Positions 15,579 through 22,952 of a DNA stretch of 64,000 nt are shown here, in pieces; position 1 is the stretch's first letter, and each line of letters begins with the position of its first letter. The position numbers and the translations under genes were made by a program. The stretch spans positions 96,360 to 160,359 of the forward strand of contig NZ_JBJZOI010000014.1 in NCBI RefSeq assembly GCF_047200635.1. Reading direction: 5' to 3'. This DNA is from Saccharopolyspora_C sp047200635. GTDB lineage: Bacteria > Actinomycetota > Actinomycetes > Mycobacteriales > Pseudonocardiaceae. The notes beneath the pieces were generated by a model, which worked only from the letters and a program-made list of their open reading frames with translations, was not told the origin of the DNA and did not search any database.

Positions 15579-15597
15579 TTGGGAGAGCCGACCCTAA
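15579..15597 (-). promoter_or_regulatory. Probable iron box upstream of the acyltransferase
   Basis: On the minus strand TTAGGGTCGGCTCTCCCAA matches the consensus TTAGGTTAGGCTAACCTAA at 14 of 19 positions by hand. It is 7-25 nt upstream of the chosen GTG, so it would overlap the promoter or the ribosome-binding region. The central dyad is weaker than in the other two boxes. Confidence 0.5.
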
Positions 15598-15669
15598 CTC
15601 AGCCGACCGGGGGAAGGACCCCGGTCGCCGGGTGCCTCCGATCACCCCGTGCGAGAGCGGTATCGAGGA

Positions 15670-15888
15670 GTGAACGGACCGTTCGACCAACCGCCTTGGA
15701 CGAACGGTCCGTTCACTCTTCCCGCACCCGCGCCCGCGCCCGGAGCCGGTTCTCCCGGTGAACGGACCGTTCGTCCGGGGAGATGGGATCAACGGTCCGT
15801 TCACCTCTCCCGCCCGGCTCCGTCGCGGGCGGCGAGGTGAGGTGAGCGGCTCCTTCGTCCGATCCCGTGGGACGAACGGTCCGTTCAC
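15670..15888. repeat. Palindromic 47-bp repeat cluster III (3 copies)
   Basis: Copies at 15670-15716, 15758-15804 and 15842-15888, spaced 88 and 84 nt start to start. It lies between two divergent genes, the acyltransferase and the DivIVA-like coiled-coil gene, so these copies cannot be serving as terminators of either neighbour. Confidence 0.95.
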
Positions 15889-16261
15889 CCGCGACACCGA
15901 CGGTGGAGGGATCTTCGGGGGCTGGGAGGTGGCGAGGAGGGGGCTGGACTTCGCGGGCCGTGCTGGCGGCGGACGGGCCGTGCTGGCGGTGGGCCGGAGG
16001 GATGGCGAGTTGCGCGGGCTCCGGCGCCGCGCGCCTCGGGGAGTGATCCGCTTCGGCACCCGCGAGCGAGTCCCGCGCCTGCCGGGCGCCGTCCCCTCCG
16101 CTCGCCGGGTCGCCCAGCGACCGCCGGAGGTCCGCTGAGCTGCGATGGCGCGGTCGTGACCTGATCAGGTGGTGGTCCTCGCGCTCCACCGGGCGGCGGG
16201 TCGGGATCAGACCTACTCTCCTCGGCGAGTCGACCCTCGCCTGTGGAGAGGAGTGTCCAAC
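15889..16261. other. Non-coding gap upstream of the coiled-coil gene
   Basis: About 370 nt with no supported gene. It starts with a purine-rich stretch and then holds a direct repeat GGGCCGTGCTGGCGG at 15955-15969 and 15975-15989 (20-nt period). The promoter of the downstream gene is presumably near 16200-16240, but I see no confident -35/-10 pair. Confidence 0.5.
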
Positions 16262-17215
16262 GTGGAGGACTCCGCACAAGCCGTCGTCCCGCTCCGGCCC
16301 GGATTCGACATCCAGGTACGAGGTTTCCATCGCCGACAGGTCATCGAGCACATCGAGGTGCTCGAGGACCAGCTGCGCATGGTGAGCATCGATCGCAACG
16401 AGGCGGTGGCGCTCAACGCCGATCTCCGCCGGCTCTGCGACGATGCGCGGCGCGACCTCGCCGAAGCCGAACTTCGGCTCAAGCGCATCGAAGCCTCCGA
16501 CACCGGCCTTCCGCACGCCTCGCAGCGCGTGCAGAACATGTTGTCGCTGGCCGAAGAGGAAGTCCAGACGCTGCGCGAGCAGGCCCAGCGCCAAGCCGAG
16601 ACGATCCGCGGCAGCGCCGAGTACGAGGCCCGTCAGCTGATCACCGAGGCCGAGCAGGCCGCGGAGACCATGCGGGAGGAGTGCGCCCGGCTGGTCGACG
16701 ACCTCGACGCCCGCCAGCGGCAGATCCGCCGCGAGCACGAGCAGGGGGTCGCCGACCTCCGGGATCGGGAGCGGGTGATGCGCCACGCGATTCGCGACGA
16801 GTACAAGTCGGTGATCGGCGCCGCGCAGGAGGAGGCCGACGAACTGCTGTCGCGCACCCGGTGGGAGTGCGGCAGGCGGGACGCCGAGACCGAGCAGCTC
16901 CGGCTCGACGTGCTGCAGGACCTGCACACCAAGCAGGCCCGGATGGAGGAGTTGCGGGGCGCGGTGCTGTCCTCATTGGACAGCGTCGGCAGGCTCGTCG
17001 GCGCCTCCAGCAACGAGATCGGCGCGCAGGAGATCGACAACGTCATCGACGCCGAACTCGTCGGGGAACCCGCGCAGCAGGTCTGGCTGCCGGAGCCCCG
17101 CGGGGACGCCCAGAGCTACCTGATCCCGCTGGAGCCCCCGTTCACCCCCACCGAACCGGCGGCCGACGACGCCGCCTCCGACAGCGAACCGACCGACGCC
17201 GTGCAGCGGCAGTGA
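16262..17215 (+). CDS. DivIVA-like coiled-coil protein
   Basis: About 317 residues, mostly charged alpha-helix. It begins with a DivIVA-type N-terminal motif (PGFDIQVRGFHRRQVIEHIEVL, residues ~12-33), followed by long coiled-coil segments rich in Glu, Gln, Arg and Ala (residues ~30-220) and an acidic, Pro-rich tail. DivIVA/Wag31 relatives mark membrane curvature at poles and septa; this one lacks the full classical lipid-binding start, so it may be one of the additional actinomycete cytoskeletal coiled-coil proteins. Start chosen at the GTG 9 nt after GGAGAGGAG; an alternative GTG is three codons upstream. Followed after 13 nt by a small membrane-anchored gene, likely the same operon. Confidence 0.8.
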   Translation: MEDSAQAVVPLRPGFDIQVRGFHRRQVIEHIEVLEDQLRMVSIDRNEAVALNADLRRLCDDARRDLAEAELRLKRIEASDTGLPHASQRVQNMLSLAEEEVQTLREQAQRQAETIRGSAEYEARQLITEAEQAAETMREECARLVDDLDARQRQIRREHEQGVADLRDRERVMRHAIRDEYKSVIGAAQEEADELLSRTRWECGRRDAETEQLRLDVLQDLHTKQARMEELRGAVLSSLDSVGRLVGASSNEIGAQEIDNVIDAELVGEPAQQVWLPEPRGDAQSYLIPLEPPFTPTEPAADDAASDSEPTDAVQRQ

Positions 17216-17228
17216 GCGGAGCGAGCAC

Positions 17229-17621
17229 GTGGACCTGATCGTCATCTCCTTCGCGGGCGGCGCCGTGGTGGCCGCCCTGGTCTTCTGGCCGATCCTGCGG
17301 CGGGCGCGCCTGCGCGCGCACGCCGACGCCCCGCCCACCGGCAAGCACGCGCTGCGCCCCGCGCAGCCCGCCGCCGCCCGCCCCGCCCCGCAGCAACCGG
17401 CACCGGAGGCCCCCGCCGCCGAGGCCCGGCCGGAACCCGCCGCGATCCCGCGGCAGGCCATCGGCGACGAGGGCGAGCAGCCGGCCCGCGCCGAGCCCGA
17501 GCTCGGGGTCACCGTCAGCACCCTGCCGACGGCGCTGTTCGAGGAGCACCACGCGGCGAAGTTCCGCCGCACCCGCGACCGCATCGAACGGCTCCGCACC
17601 CAGCTGCACGAGCAGAACTGA
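17229..17621 (+). CDS. Small single-pass membrane protein with Pro/Ala-rich linker
   Basis: 130 residues. An N-terminal hydrophobic helix (residues ~2-21, LIVISFAGGAVVAALVFW) is followed by Arg-rich residues, a Pro/Ala/Glu-rich linker (~35-85) and a charged helical C-terminus (~100-130, FRRTRDRIERLRTQLHEQN). GTG start 13 nt after the coiled-coil gene. The topology suggests a cytoplasmic tail that could interact with the upstream coiled-coil protein; that is inference. Family not recognised. Confidence 0.75.
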   Translation: MDLIVISFAGGAVVAALVFWPILRRARLRAHADAPPTGKHALRPAQPAAARPAPQQPAPEAPAAEARPEPAAIPRQAIGDEGEQPARAEPELGVTVSTLPTALFEEHHAAKFRRTRDRIERLRTQLHEQN

Positions 17622-17632
17622 CCGAAGCACCA

Positions 17633-17674
17633 ACGGCGGCGGCGCAACCGGATCTCCCGGGGCGCCGCCGCCGT
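17633..17674 (+). terminator. Strong GC-rich hairpin
   Basis: Perfect 13-bp inverted repeat ACGGCGGCGGCGC / GCGCCGCCGCCGT separated by 16 nt, starting 11 nt after the stop of the small membrane gene. No clear T-tract, as is common in actinobacteria. Confidence 0.6.
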
Positions 17675-17826
17675 CGTTCGTCCAGGGGGCCGACCGGAGC
17701 AGGGCCGGGGACTCCGAACGCGCCACCGCGGGCGGCCGGGATGCCTCCGGGCCGGGTGGCGCGCACCGTGTTGTTAGGTTCGGCGCCTGCGCGCGCAGCC
17801 GCGACCCCGACCGGTGGAGAGCTCCA

Positions 17827-18963
17827 GTGACCAGTTCCGCAACATCACCCACCCTGTACCTGGTCGGCACGACCGGGAACCCGAACTACGGTGACGAGCT
17901 GATCGCCGCGACGTGGCTGAAGTACCTCGCCCAGGTCGCCCCGGACAGCGAGGTGTGGCTGGACTGCCCGAACCCCGGTCCCAGCGAGGTGCTGCTCGGG
18001 CACCTGCACCCGCACGTGCGGTTCACCGACACGCTCTGGCGGCTGTGCTGGTCCGCGCCCTCCGACGAGCCCTGGGACGTGGCGTCGTTCGTGCAGCACG
18101 CCATGATCAACCCGGGGCTGGCGCCGCACTGGCTCGCGGGGATCGAGCTGGCCGCCCGCGCCGACCTGGTGCACATCATCGGCGGTGGGTTCGTCAACGG
18201 GATCTGGCCGCGGCACTACGGCCTGCTGGCGGGCGCGGTCGCCGCCGCGCGCCGCTCCGGCGGGCGCGCCGTGCTGACGGGGATGGGCCTGTGGCCGACG
18301 CCGGAGGAGGCGCGGCCGCTCGTGCGGAACCTGGCCTCGCAGTTCGAGCTGATCGACGTGCGGGACGAGCCCTCGGCCGAGCTGCTCAGCTCCGCCGGCC
18401 AGCTCACCGCCACCGGGGACGACATGTTCTTCGGCATCGAGCCGGACCTGTACTCCTCCGACGACGACGCGCCGGAGGTGATGATCTGCCTGCAGTCGGA
18501 CCTGCTGGACGTGACGGTGCCCGCGCTGGCCGGATTCCTGCTGGACACCCTGCGCTCGTGGGACGTGCGTCCCGAACAGGTCGGGATCGTCGAGGGGATC
18601 CCGCGGGTGGACCGGGAGGTCTTCGCGCTCGTGGAGCACGACCTGCCCGGTTCCCGCTTCTACGCCTTCTCCGAGATCATGGACCAAGGCCTGCCCGCCA
18701 AGGCGGGGCAGCGCTGGCTGTCGACCCGGTTCCACATGCACCTGATGGCCGCCGCGGCGGGGGCGCACGGGGTGGCCGTGTCGATCAACTCCGGGTACTA
18801 CACGAACAAGCACCGGTCGTTGATCCAGCGCGGTTCCGGCTGGGGGCTCAGCGAGGGGCTGCAGGTGCCGCCGTCCCCGACGGAGGGCGGCTACGAGCAG
18901 TCCACGCTCACCGCGCTGCAGGAGGCCAAGTCGAAGCTGGCCTGGTCGATCTACGGCGACTGA
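17827..18963 (+). CDS. Polysaccharide pyruvyl transferase family protein (CsaB-like)
   Basis: 378 residues, PF04230-type fold. Signature segments: YLVGTTGNPNYGDELIAATW at the N-terminus, VHIIGGGFVNGIW, AVLTGMGLWPTPEEA, and the C-terminal STRFHMHLMAAAAGA with the conserved Arg and His. Family members add pyruvate ketals to cell-wall polysaccharides, giving negative charge for S-layer or surface protein binding; some are nucleotide-sugar-independent relatives. GTG start after GGTGGAGAGC. Stands alone, convergent with the next small gene at only 19 nt. Confidence 0.85.
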   Translation: MTSSATSPTLYLVGTTGNPNYGDELIAATWLKYLAQVAPDSEVWLDCPNPGPSEVLLGHLHPHVRFTDTLWRLCWSAPSDEPWDVASFVQHAMINPGLAPHWLAGIELAARADLVHIIGGGFVNGIWPRHYGLLAGAVAAARRSGGRAVLTGMGLWPTPEEARPLVRNLASQFELIDVRDEPSAELLSSAGQLTATGDDMFFGIEPDLYSSDDDAPEVMICLQSDLLDVTVPALAGFLLDTLRSWDVRPEQVGIVEGIPRVDREVFALVEHDLPGSRFYAFSEIMDQGLPAKAGQRWLSTRFHMHLMAAAAGAHGVAVSINSGYYTNKHRSLIQRGSGWGLSEGLQVPPSPTEGGYEQSTLTALQEAKSKLAWSIYGD

Positions 18964-18982
18964 GCCCGGAACGGGCGGCGGC

Positions 18983-19231
18983 TCAGGCCGCCGCCCGGCC
19001 CTCCTCCGGAAGCTGCCGGCTCGGAGCCTCCGGGTGCAGCACGTGGATCTCGGCCACCGGTTGTTCGGCCTCGGCATCGGCCTGCGCGGCGGCCGCTTCG
19101 CGCCTGCGGTCCGCGATGTAGAAGGGGGCGGCCGCCAGCACCGGCACCAGCATCCCCGCCAGCATGATCAGAATGGAAATTCCCGTAGTCAAGGCCACCG
19201 AACCCCGCGCGGTGGGACGCCGCCGCCCCAC
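18983..19231 (-). CDS. Small membrane protein, start uncertain
   Basis: Up to 82 residues: one hydrophobic helix (SILIMLAGMLVPVLAAAPFYI) followed by RRREAAAAQADAEAEQP and a hydrophilic tail. The listed GTG start includes a basic leader without a good ribosome-binding site; a GTG at 19198 giving MALTTGISIL would place the helix at the N-terminus and may be the true start. Not recognised. Composition and the helix argue for a real gene, but it has no conserved motif I can name. Confidence 0.5.
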   Translation of the reverse strand: MGRRRPTARGSVALTTGISILIMLAGMLVPVLAAAPFYIADRRREAAAAQADAEAEQPVAEIHVLHPEAPSRQLPEEGRAAA

Positions 19232-19423
19232 GACCGAGCACGCCGAACGAACGTGTCGTGGACCTCATCGTCGCGGCGGAGGGTGTTCGTTAACACCACC
19301 CGAAAGTGCTCCTGATCACGATCTTCGAGTCGTCTCAGCAGGTGGTCATCGCGGCGGGACCGGAGCCCAATAGTTGATCTTGAGAACCCCGGAACCCGCT
19401 GCGGCACAACCCGATCCGGCGCC

Positions 19424-20257
19424 TCACCACCAGCGGTGGAAGTGGTGCACGGGCCCGTGCCCCCGTCCCACGTCGAGCCGCTCCGCCGCCCGCAGGGCCT
19501 CGGTCAGGTAGGTCTTGGCCTCCCGCACCGCCGAGATCCAGTCCGGCGAGCGCGGGCGCAGCGCGGCCACCGCCGCCGAGAGCGTGCACCCGGTGCCGTG
19601 ATCGCTGGTCGTCTCGACCCGCTCCCGGCGCAGCAACTCGACGCCGCCGTCACCGCGGAACAGGTCGACGCTGCTCGGCTCCCGCAGGTGCCCGCCCTTG
19701 AGCAGCACCCGCCGCGCCCCCAGCCCCGCCAGTCGTTCGGCCTGCGCCGCCATCCCGGCGGAGTCCGCGACCTCGGGCTCACCGAGCAGGTCCGCCGCCT
19801 CCGGCAGGTTCGGGGTGATCAGGTCGACGCGGGGCAGCAACTCGTCGCGCAGCACCGCGACCGCCTCGTCGGCCAGCAGCCGGTGCCCGCTCTTGGCCAC
19901 CATCACCGGGTCCAGCACCACGTGCGGCGGGGCGTAGCGGTCCAGCGCCGCGACCACCGCGCGGATGACCCCGGCGTTCGCCAGCATCCCGATCTTGACC
20001 GCGTCCACCCGCACGTCGTCGAGCAAGGTGTTCAGCTGGGCGGTCACGAACTCCGGCGGCACCTCCCGCACCTCGGCGACGCCGGTGGTGGTCTGCGCCA
20101 CCAGGGCGGTCGCCACGGCCGTGCCGTAGGCGCCGTTGGCGGAGAAGGACTTGAGGTCGGCCTGGATCCCGGCACCACCGCTGGGGTCGGTGCCGGCGAT
20201 GCTCAGGACGTTGGGGATCCGCCCGGATTGCTCGGGGCGGGCAGCACGAACGGTCAC
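19424..20257 (-). CDS. thiD: Hydroxymethylpyrimidine / phosphomethylpyrimidine kinase
   Basis: Thiamine biosynthesis kinase that phosphorylates HMP and then HMP-P to give HMP-PP. 277 residues, ribokinase fold. Motifs: NVLSIAGTDPSGGAGIQADL (substrate and ATP region, residues ~16-35), FSANGAYGTAVATALVAQ, DAVKIGML, DPVMVAKSG, TPNLPEA, and the anion-hole/catalytic DHGTGCTLSAAVAA (~229-242). GTG start; the ribosome-binding GGAGGG is provided by the 3' end of the TPP riboswitch, so translation is directly switch-controlled. Confidence 0.96.
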   Translation of the reverse strand: MTVRAARPEQSGRIPNVLSIAGTDPSGGAGIQADLKSFSANGAYGTAVATALVAQTTTGVAEVREVPPEFVTAQLNTLLDDVRVDAVKIGMLANAGVIRAVVAALDRYAPPHVVLDPVMVAKSGHRLLADEAVAVLRDELLPRVDLITPNLPEAADLLGEPEVADSAGMAAQAERLAGLGARRVLLKGGHLREPSSVDLFRGDGGVELLRRERVETTSDHGTGCTLSAAVAALRPRSPDWISAVREAKTYLTEALRAAERLDVGRGHGPVHHFHRWW

Positions 20258-20264
20258 GTCGGTG

Positions 20265-20345
20265 ACGTCCCTCCGCTAGCACGAACTAGGTCAGGTTCGA
20301 CGGGTCTGCTCTCAGCCCGGCCGCTCGCCGGGCACCCCGCGTCAC
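20265..20345 (-). promoter_or_regulatory. TPP riboswitch (THI element) upstream of thiD
   Basis: Minus-strand sequence contains, in order, the conserved pieces GGGGTGCC, GGCTGAGA, ACCC, GAACCTGA, CTAGTT and TGCTAGCGGAGGGA, the classic thiamine pyrophosphate aptamer. The terminal GGAGGG doubles as the Shine-Dalgarno of thiD, indicating that ligand binding hides the ribosome-binding site. Confidence 0.95.
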
Positions 20346-20391
20346 TGCTCCCAACCTAGCAACCAGCTCCGCCGCGGCCAGCGGCCCCGAC

Positions 20392-20622
20392 TCACTCGAC
20401 CAGGCCGATGATCGAGCCCGGGGTGAACCGCTCGCCCGCCCGGCCCTGCCACCAGAGGGTGCCCGAGGCGGGAGCCAGCACCGCCCGGGTCCGGCCGTCA
20501 GCCCGGACCTCCGCGACCGCTTCCCCGCCGCGCACCCGCTCCCCGTCGGCCGCCAGCCAGCGGAGCAGCTCCCCCGGCTCGTGCGGGTCCGCGCGCGGGC
20601 GGGGGAAGTGCAGGTCCGTCAC
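20392..20622 (-). CDS. Biotinyl/lipoyl-like domain protein, modified lysine not evident
   Basis: 76 residues. The order of elements (HEPGELLRWLAADGERVRGG, EAVAEVRAD, AVLAPASGTLWW, GERFTPGSIIGLVE) follows the hammerhead fold of biotinyl/lipoyl carrier domains. At the position where such domains carry the modified lysine the sequence reads DGRTRAVLAP, without a lysine, so it is probably not lipoylated or biotinylated. GTG start chosen because GGAGGGG lies about 8 nt upstream; the frame extends further but without such a site. It stands alone between thiD and the next gene. Confidence 0.7.
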   Translation of the reverse strand: MTDLHFPRPRADPHEPGELLRWLAADGERVRGGEAVAEVRADGRTRAVLAPASGTLWWQGRAGERFTPGSIIGLVE

Positions 20623-20930
20623 GGCGTTCCCCTCCAGCGTCCGGCGCGGCGAAGGGCCCAGCATGGGCGGTGATCCTTCTCACCACAAGTGAACCTTCCG
20701 CTCCCGGACCTGCTGCGAGCGGCGCAGCTCGCCAGCAGCGCCGGGGCGAGACCGTACGGCTGAACAGTCCCGGCAACCCGCTCGGAGCCGCGCGGCCGGG
20801 GAATCGGCCGCCCCCGCGAATGCAACGTGGGCGGGGGCTCGTCCGTCTAGAGTTCGAGATCCGGCCAACGGACCGAAGCCGGGCGGCCCCGCGCGGCGGG
20901 CGTCCTGAAAGGCATGGGGGTGGGACGGCA
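20623..20930. other. Intergenic region between divergent small genes
   Basis: About 308 nt with no supported gene. A possible -10 element TAGAGT lies at 20848-20853 on the plus strand, consistent with a promoter for the gene starting at 20931. Overlapping open frames on both strands look like compositional artefacts. Confidence 0.45.
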
Positions 20931-21200
20931 GTGTTCCCCGATCAAGAGCACGTGTGGTGGATCGTCGGCGCGGGCCAGCGCGTCCGGCACGCGATCACGG
21001 TGCGCCCCGGTGCCAGACCCGCCGGCGACCCCGTCTCCGCGCTCTGCTCGAAAACGATCAAGCTCCCGCACGAGACCTGGCCCGCGAGCAAGGAGCCGTC
21101 GAGCCGTCGCATCACGCAGCGTTGCGCCGAGTGCGAGCACCAGGTCGAGGAACAGCTGGCCCTCGATCGGGATCTCGTGGTCACCACCTGGGACGCCTGA
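20931..21200 (+). CDS. Small Cys-containing actinobacterial protein, putative zinc ribbon
   Basis: 89 residues beginning MFPDQEHVWWIVGAGQRVRH. Contains one Cys in SALCSKTIKLP and a CAEC pair (ITQRCAECEHQVEEQL) that together with nearby His could bind zinc. This HA-x-C-x-C-x2-C layout occurs in small hypothetical proteins of Pseudonocardiales. The GTG start follows a GGGGGTGGGA stretch. Function unknown; a zinc-binding role is a guess from cysteine spacing. Confidence 0.65.
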   Translation: MFPDQEHVWWIVGAGQRVRHAITVRPGARPAGDPVSALCSKTIKLPHETWPASKEPSSRRITQRCAECEHQVEEQLALDRDLVVTTWDA

Positions 21201-21275
21201 GGGCGAGCGATGTCACACCGCTGACGGGTGATCACCTGGTGAGGCGACCCTCGGTGGCGGATTAGAGTTGATGCA

Positions 21276-22004
21276 ATGGACACCACTGCCGACGCCCCCC
21301 GACCCACCCGTTCCCGCCGCTCGTCCCGGCCGGATCCGGCGCAGGTCTGGGCCCCCCTGGCCGGTCTCGCCGACGCGGCGGCGCGAGGCGGCGCGTCCGG
21401 AGCCGTTGCGATCACCCGCGGGTTCGACCGCAACAGCAGGCTGCGCGCCAAGGCGCTGCGCGAGCTGCTGGAGGAGCGCGGCGCCGCGGCCATCGAGATC
21501 ACCCCGGCGGTGGGCAGCGAGCGGTTGCTCGCCGGCACCGAGATCAGCTCGGTGGTGAACCTGATCGGCTCCGGTTCCTGGCAGCCGCACCGGTTGGCCG
21601 CCAAGCTGCGCGCCCCGCTGCTGGTCCCCAGCGCCGGCGAGTCGGGCGACTCCTCCCGGGACGTCATCGGCGTCACCGGCGCCGAGGGCGCGCGCGACGT
21701 CGCGCTCTCGCACGTGGCGGTCCGGCCCGAAGCGGACGGCGAGGGCAGCCTGGTCGTCACCGCCGACGGTGAGCCGCTCTCGGTCCCCGGTGGTTCCGTC
21801 GCGGTCACCCTGCGGGAACAGCGCCTGGAGGTCCGGCTGGCCGGACCCGACTTCGCCGAGCAGACCTTCGCCGCGGGCGAGGTCCGGGTCGAGACGGTCG
21901 ACGCGCCGCACCGGCTGGTCCGCGACGAGCTGCCGATCGCCGCGTTCGAGGGCGCGCTGACCTTCACCGCCGAGCCGACCGGGCTCGTCCTCCGCTCCGT
22001 CTGA
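21276..22004 (+). CDS. Hypothetical protein with a lipid-kinase-like C-terminal beta region
   Basis: 242 residues. The N-terminal half alternates helix and strand (GAVAITRGFDRNSRLRAKAL, RELLEERGAAAIEITPAVG), and the second half is beta-rich (GSLVVTADGEPLSVPGGSVA, VTLREQRLEVRLAGPDF). This is vaguely like the diacylglycerol-kinase/NAD-kinase fold, but the GGDGT-type nucleotide motif is absent, so kinase activity is not supported. ATG start, monocistronic, followed by a gene on the other strand. Confidence 0.65.
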   Translation: MDTTADAPRPTRSRRSSRPDPAQVWAPLAGLADAAARGGASGAVAITRGFDRNSRLRAKALRELLEERGAAAIEITPAVGSERLLAGTEISSVVNLIGSGSWQPHRLAAKLRAPLLVPSAGESGDSSRDVIGVTGAEGARDVALSHVAVRPEADGEGSLVVTADGEPLSVPGGSVAVTLREQRLEVRLAGPDFAEQTFAAGEVRVETVDAPHRLVRDELPIAAFEGALTFTAEPTGLVLRSV

Positions 22005-22072
22005 GGCCTCCTCGCGCACCGAGCCGCTGCTCCTCCCCCGAGGGCAGCGGCTTCGTCGTTCTCGGCCCCGGA

Positions 22073-22474
22073 TCACCTCCGGCGCCGGGGCGCCCGGTGC
22101 AGCAGCGCCGCGGCGGCCGCGAGCACGACGCCGACCAACGCCAGGGCCAACGGCGAAAGCGAACCCGGCAGCACGGCGTTGCGCACGGTCCACCAGGTCA
22201 CCAGCAGCAGGACGAGCCCCAGCAACCCGGCCGTCACCGCCATCAGCGGCCGGTGCCGCGGCACCTGCCGGAGGTTGCTCCTGGCCACCGGCGTCATCCG
22301 CCGCACCGCGACCGCGACCGGCAGCACGACCAGCGCCACCACGAGCGCTCCCAGCAGGGAATCCGTCCGGGTCGGGGCGTGCCCGAGCCCGAGCAGCAGC
22401 CCGAGGACCCCGATCGCGAGCACCAGCAGCACCCGGTGCAGCGCGCGCCACAGCAGCGCGTCGTAACCAGCCAT
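22073..22474 (-). CDS. Four-helix integral membrane protein
   Basis: About 133 residues: helices at ~9-30, ~40-57, ~76-95 and ~106-125, with Arg-rich loops and an Arg-rich C-terminus (HRAPRRRR). Start at the ATG giving MAGYDALLW; a longer open frame upstream has no membrane-protein character. No family recognised. Convergent with the 21276 gene, separated by 68 nt. Confidence 0.7.
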   Translation of the reverse strand: MAGYDALLWRALHRVLLVLAIGVLGLLLGLGHAPTRTDSLLGALVVALVVLPVAVAVRRMTPVARSNLRQVPRHRPLMAVTAGLLGLVLLLVTWWTVRNAVLPGSLSPLALALVGVVLAAAAALLHRAPRRRR

Positions 22475-22670
22475 GATCGCAGTGTCCCAGGCGCACGCCG
22501 GCCGCCCGACCCACGTTCGGCCGCTTGACAGAGTCCTCGATACCTGATCTCCGTCGCGCCAAAAAATTCCACGATTAATCATGCGAACATCCGTCACATC
22601 GGTGACCCTGAGGCATCTCACACCGAGGGGCGCGGGGACGGACGCGCTCCGCGCCTAGGGAGGAGTTCGC

Positions 22671-22886
22671 ATGATCGACGGCGAGCAGTGGGAGATCAGT
22701 TGCCGGGACGTCGCGGGCAGGCGGCGCCAGGTCGGGGTCTACGTGAACCAGGGCAACGTGGTGCTCGTCGCCCCGCCCGGGGAGACCGCGGTGCTGGCAC
22801 CATTGGAGGCGGGCCGGCTGCGGGCGGCGCTCCGGGACGCCGTGGTCTCCGCCGCCACACCGGGGCGGGTCGTTCCGGAACGCTGA
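22671..22886 (+). CDS. Small hypothetical protein
   Basis: 71 residues starting MIDGEQWEISCRDVAGRRRQ and folding mainly as beta strands by appearance (VGVYVNQGNVVLVAPPGETA) with a helical end. Start supported by a strong GGGAGGAG eight nt upstream of ATG. Similar short proteins are widespread in Pseudonocardiaceae, in my recollection, without assigned function. Confidence 0.7.
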   Translation: MIDGEQWEISCRDVAGRRRQVGVYVNQGNVVLVAPPGETAVLAPLEAGRLRAALRDAVVSAATPGRVVPER

Positions 22887-22919
22887 ACCCTTCCCCTCCG
22901 CCGTTCCCCGAGGCATTAT

Positions 22920-22933
22920 CTACTGATGAGTAG
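22920..22933. promoter_or_regulatory. Palindromic operator candidate upstream of the acyl-CoA synthetase
   Basis: CTACT-gatg-AGTAG, a perfect 5+5 dyad in an AT-rich patch, 20 nt before the GTG start. Size and symmetry suit a TetR-family repressor of fatty-acid genes, and it would overlap the promoter or the 5' end of the transcript. Confidence 0.45.
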
Positions 22934-22952
22934 TTAAACCGGAGGAGGACGC

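Noticed and set aside
22600..22613. GTCAC-atcg-GTGAC dyad as a Crp site
   Set aside because: A short GC-rich dyad with similar ones elsewhere by chance (for example near 20250); not enough for a call.
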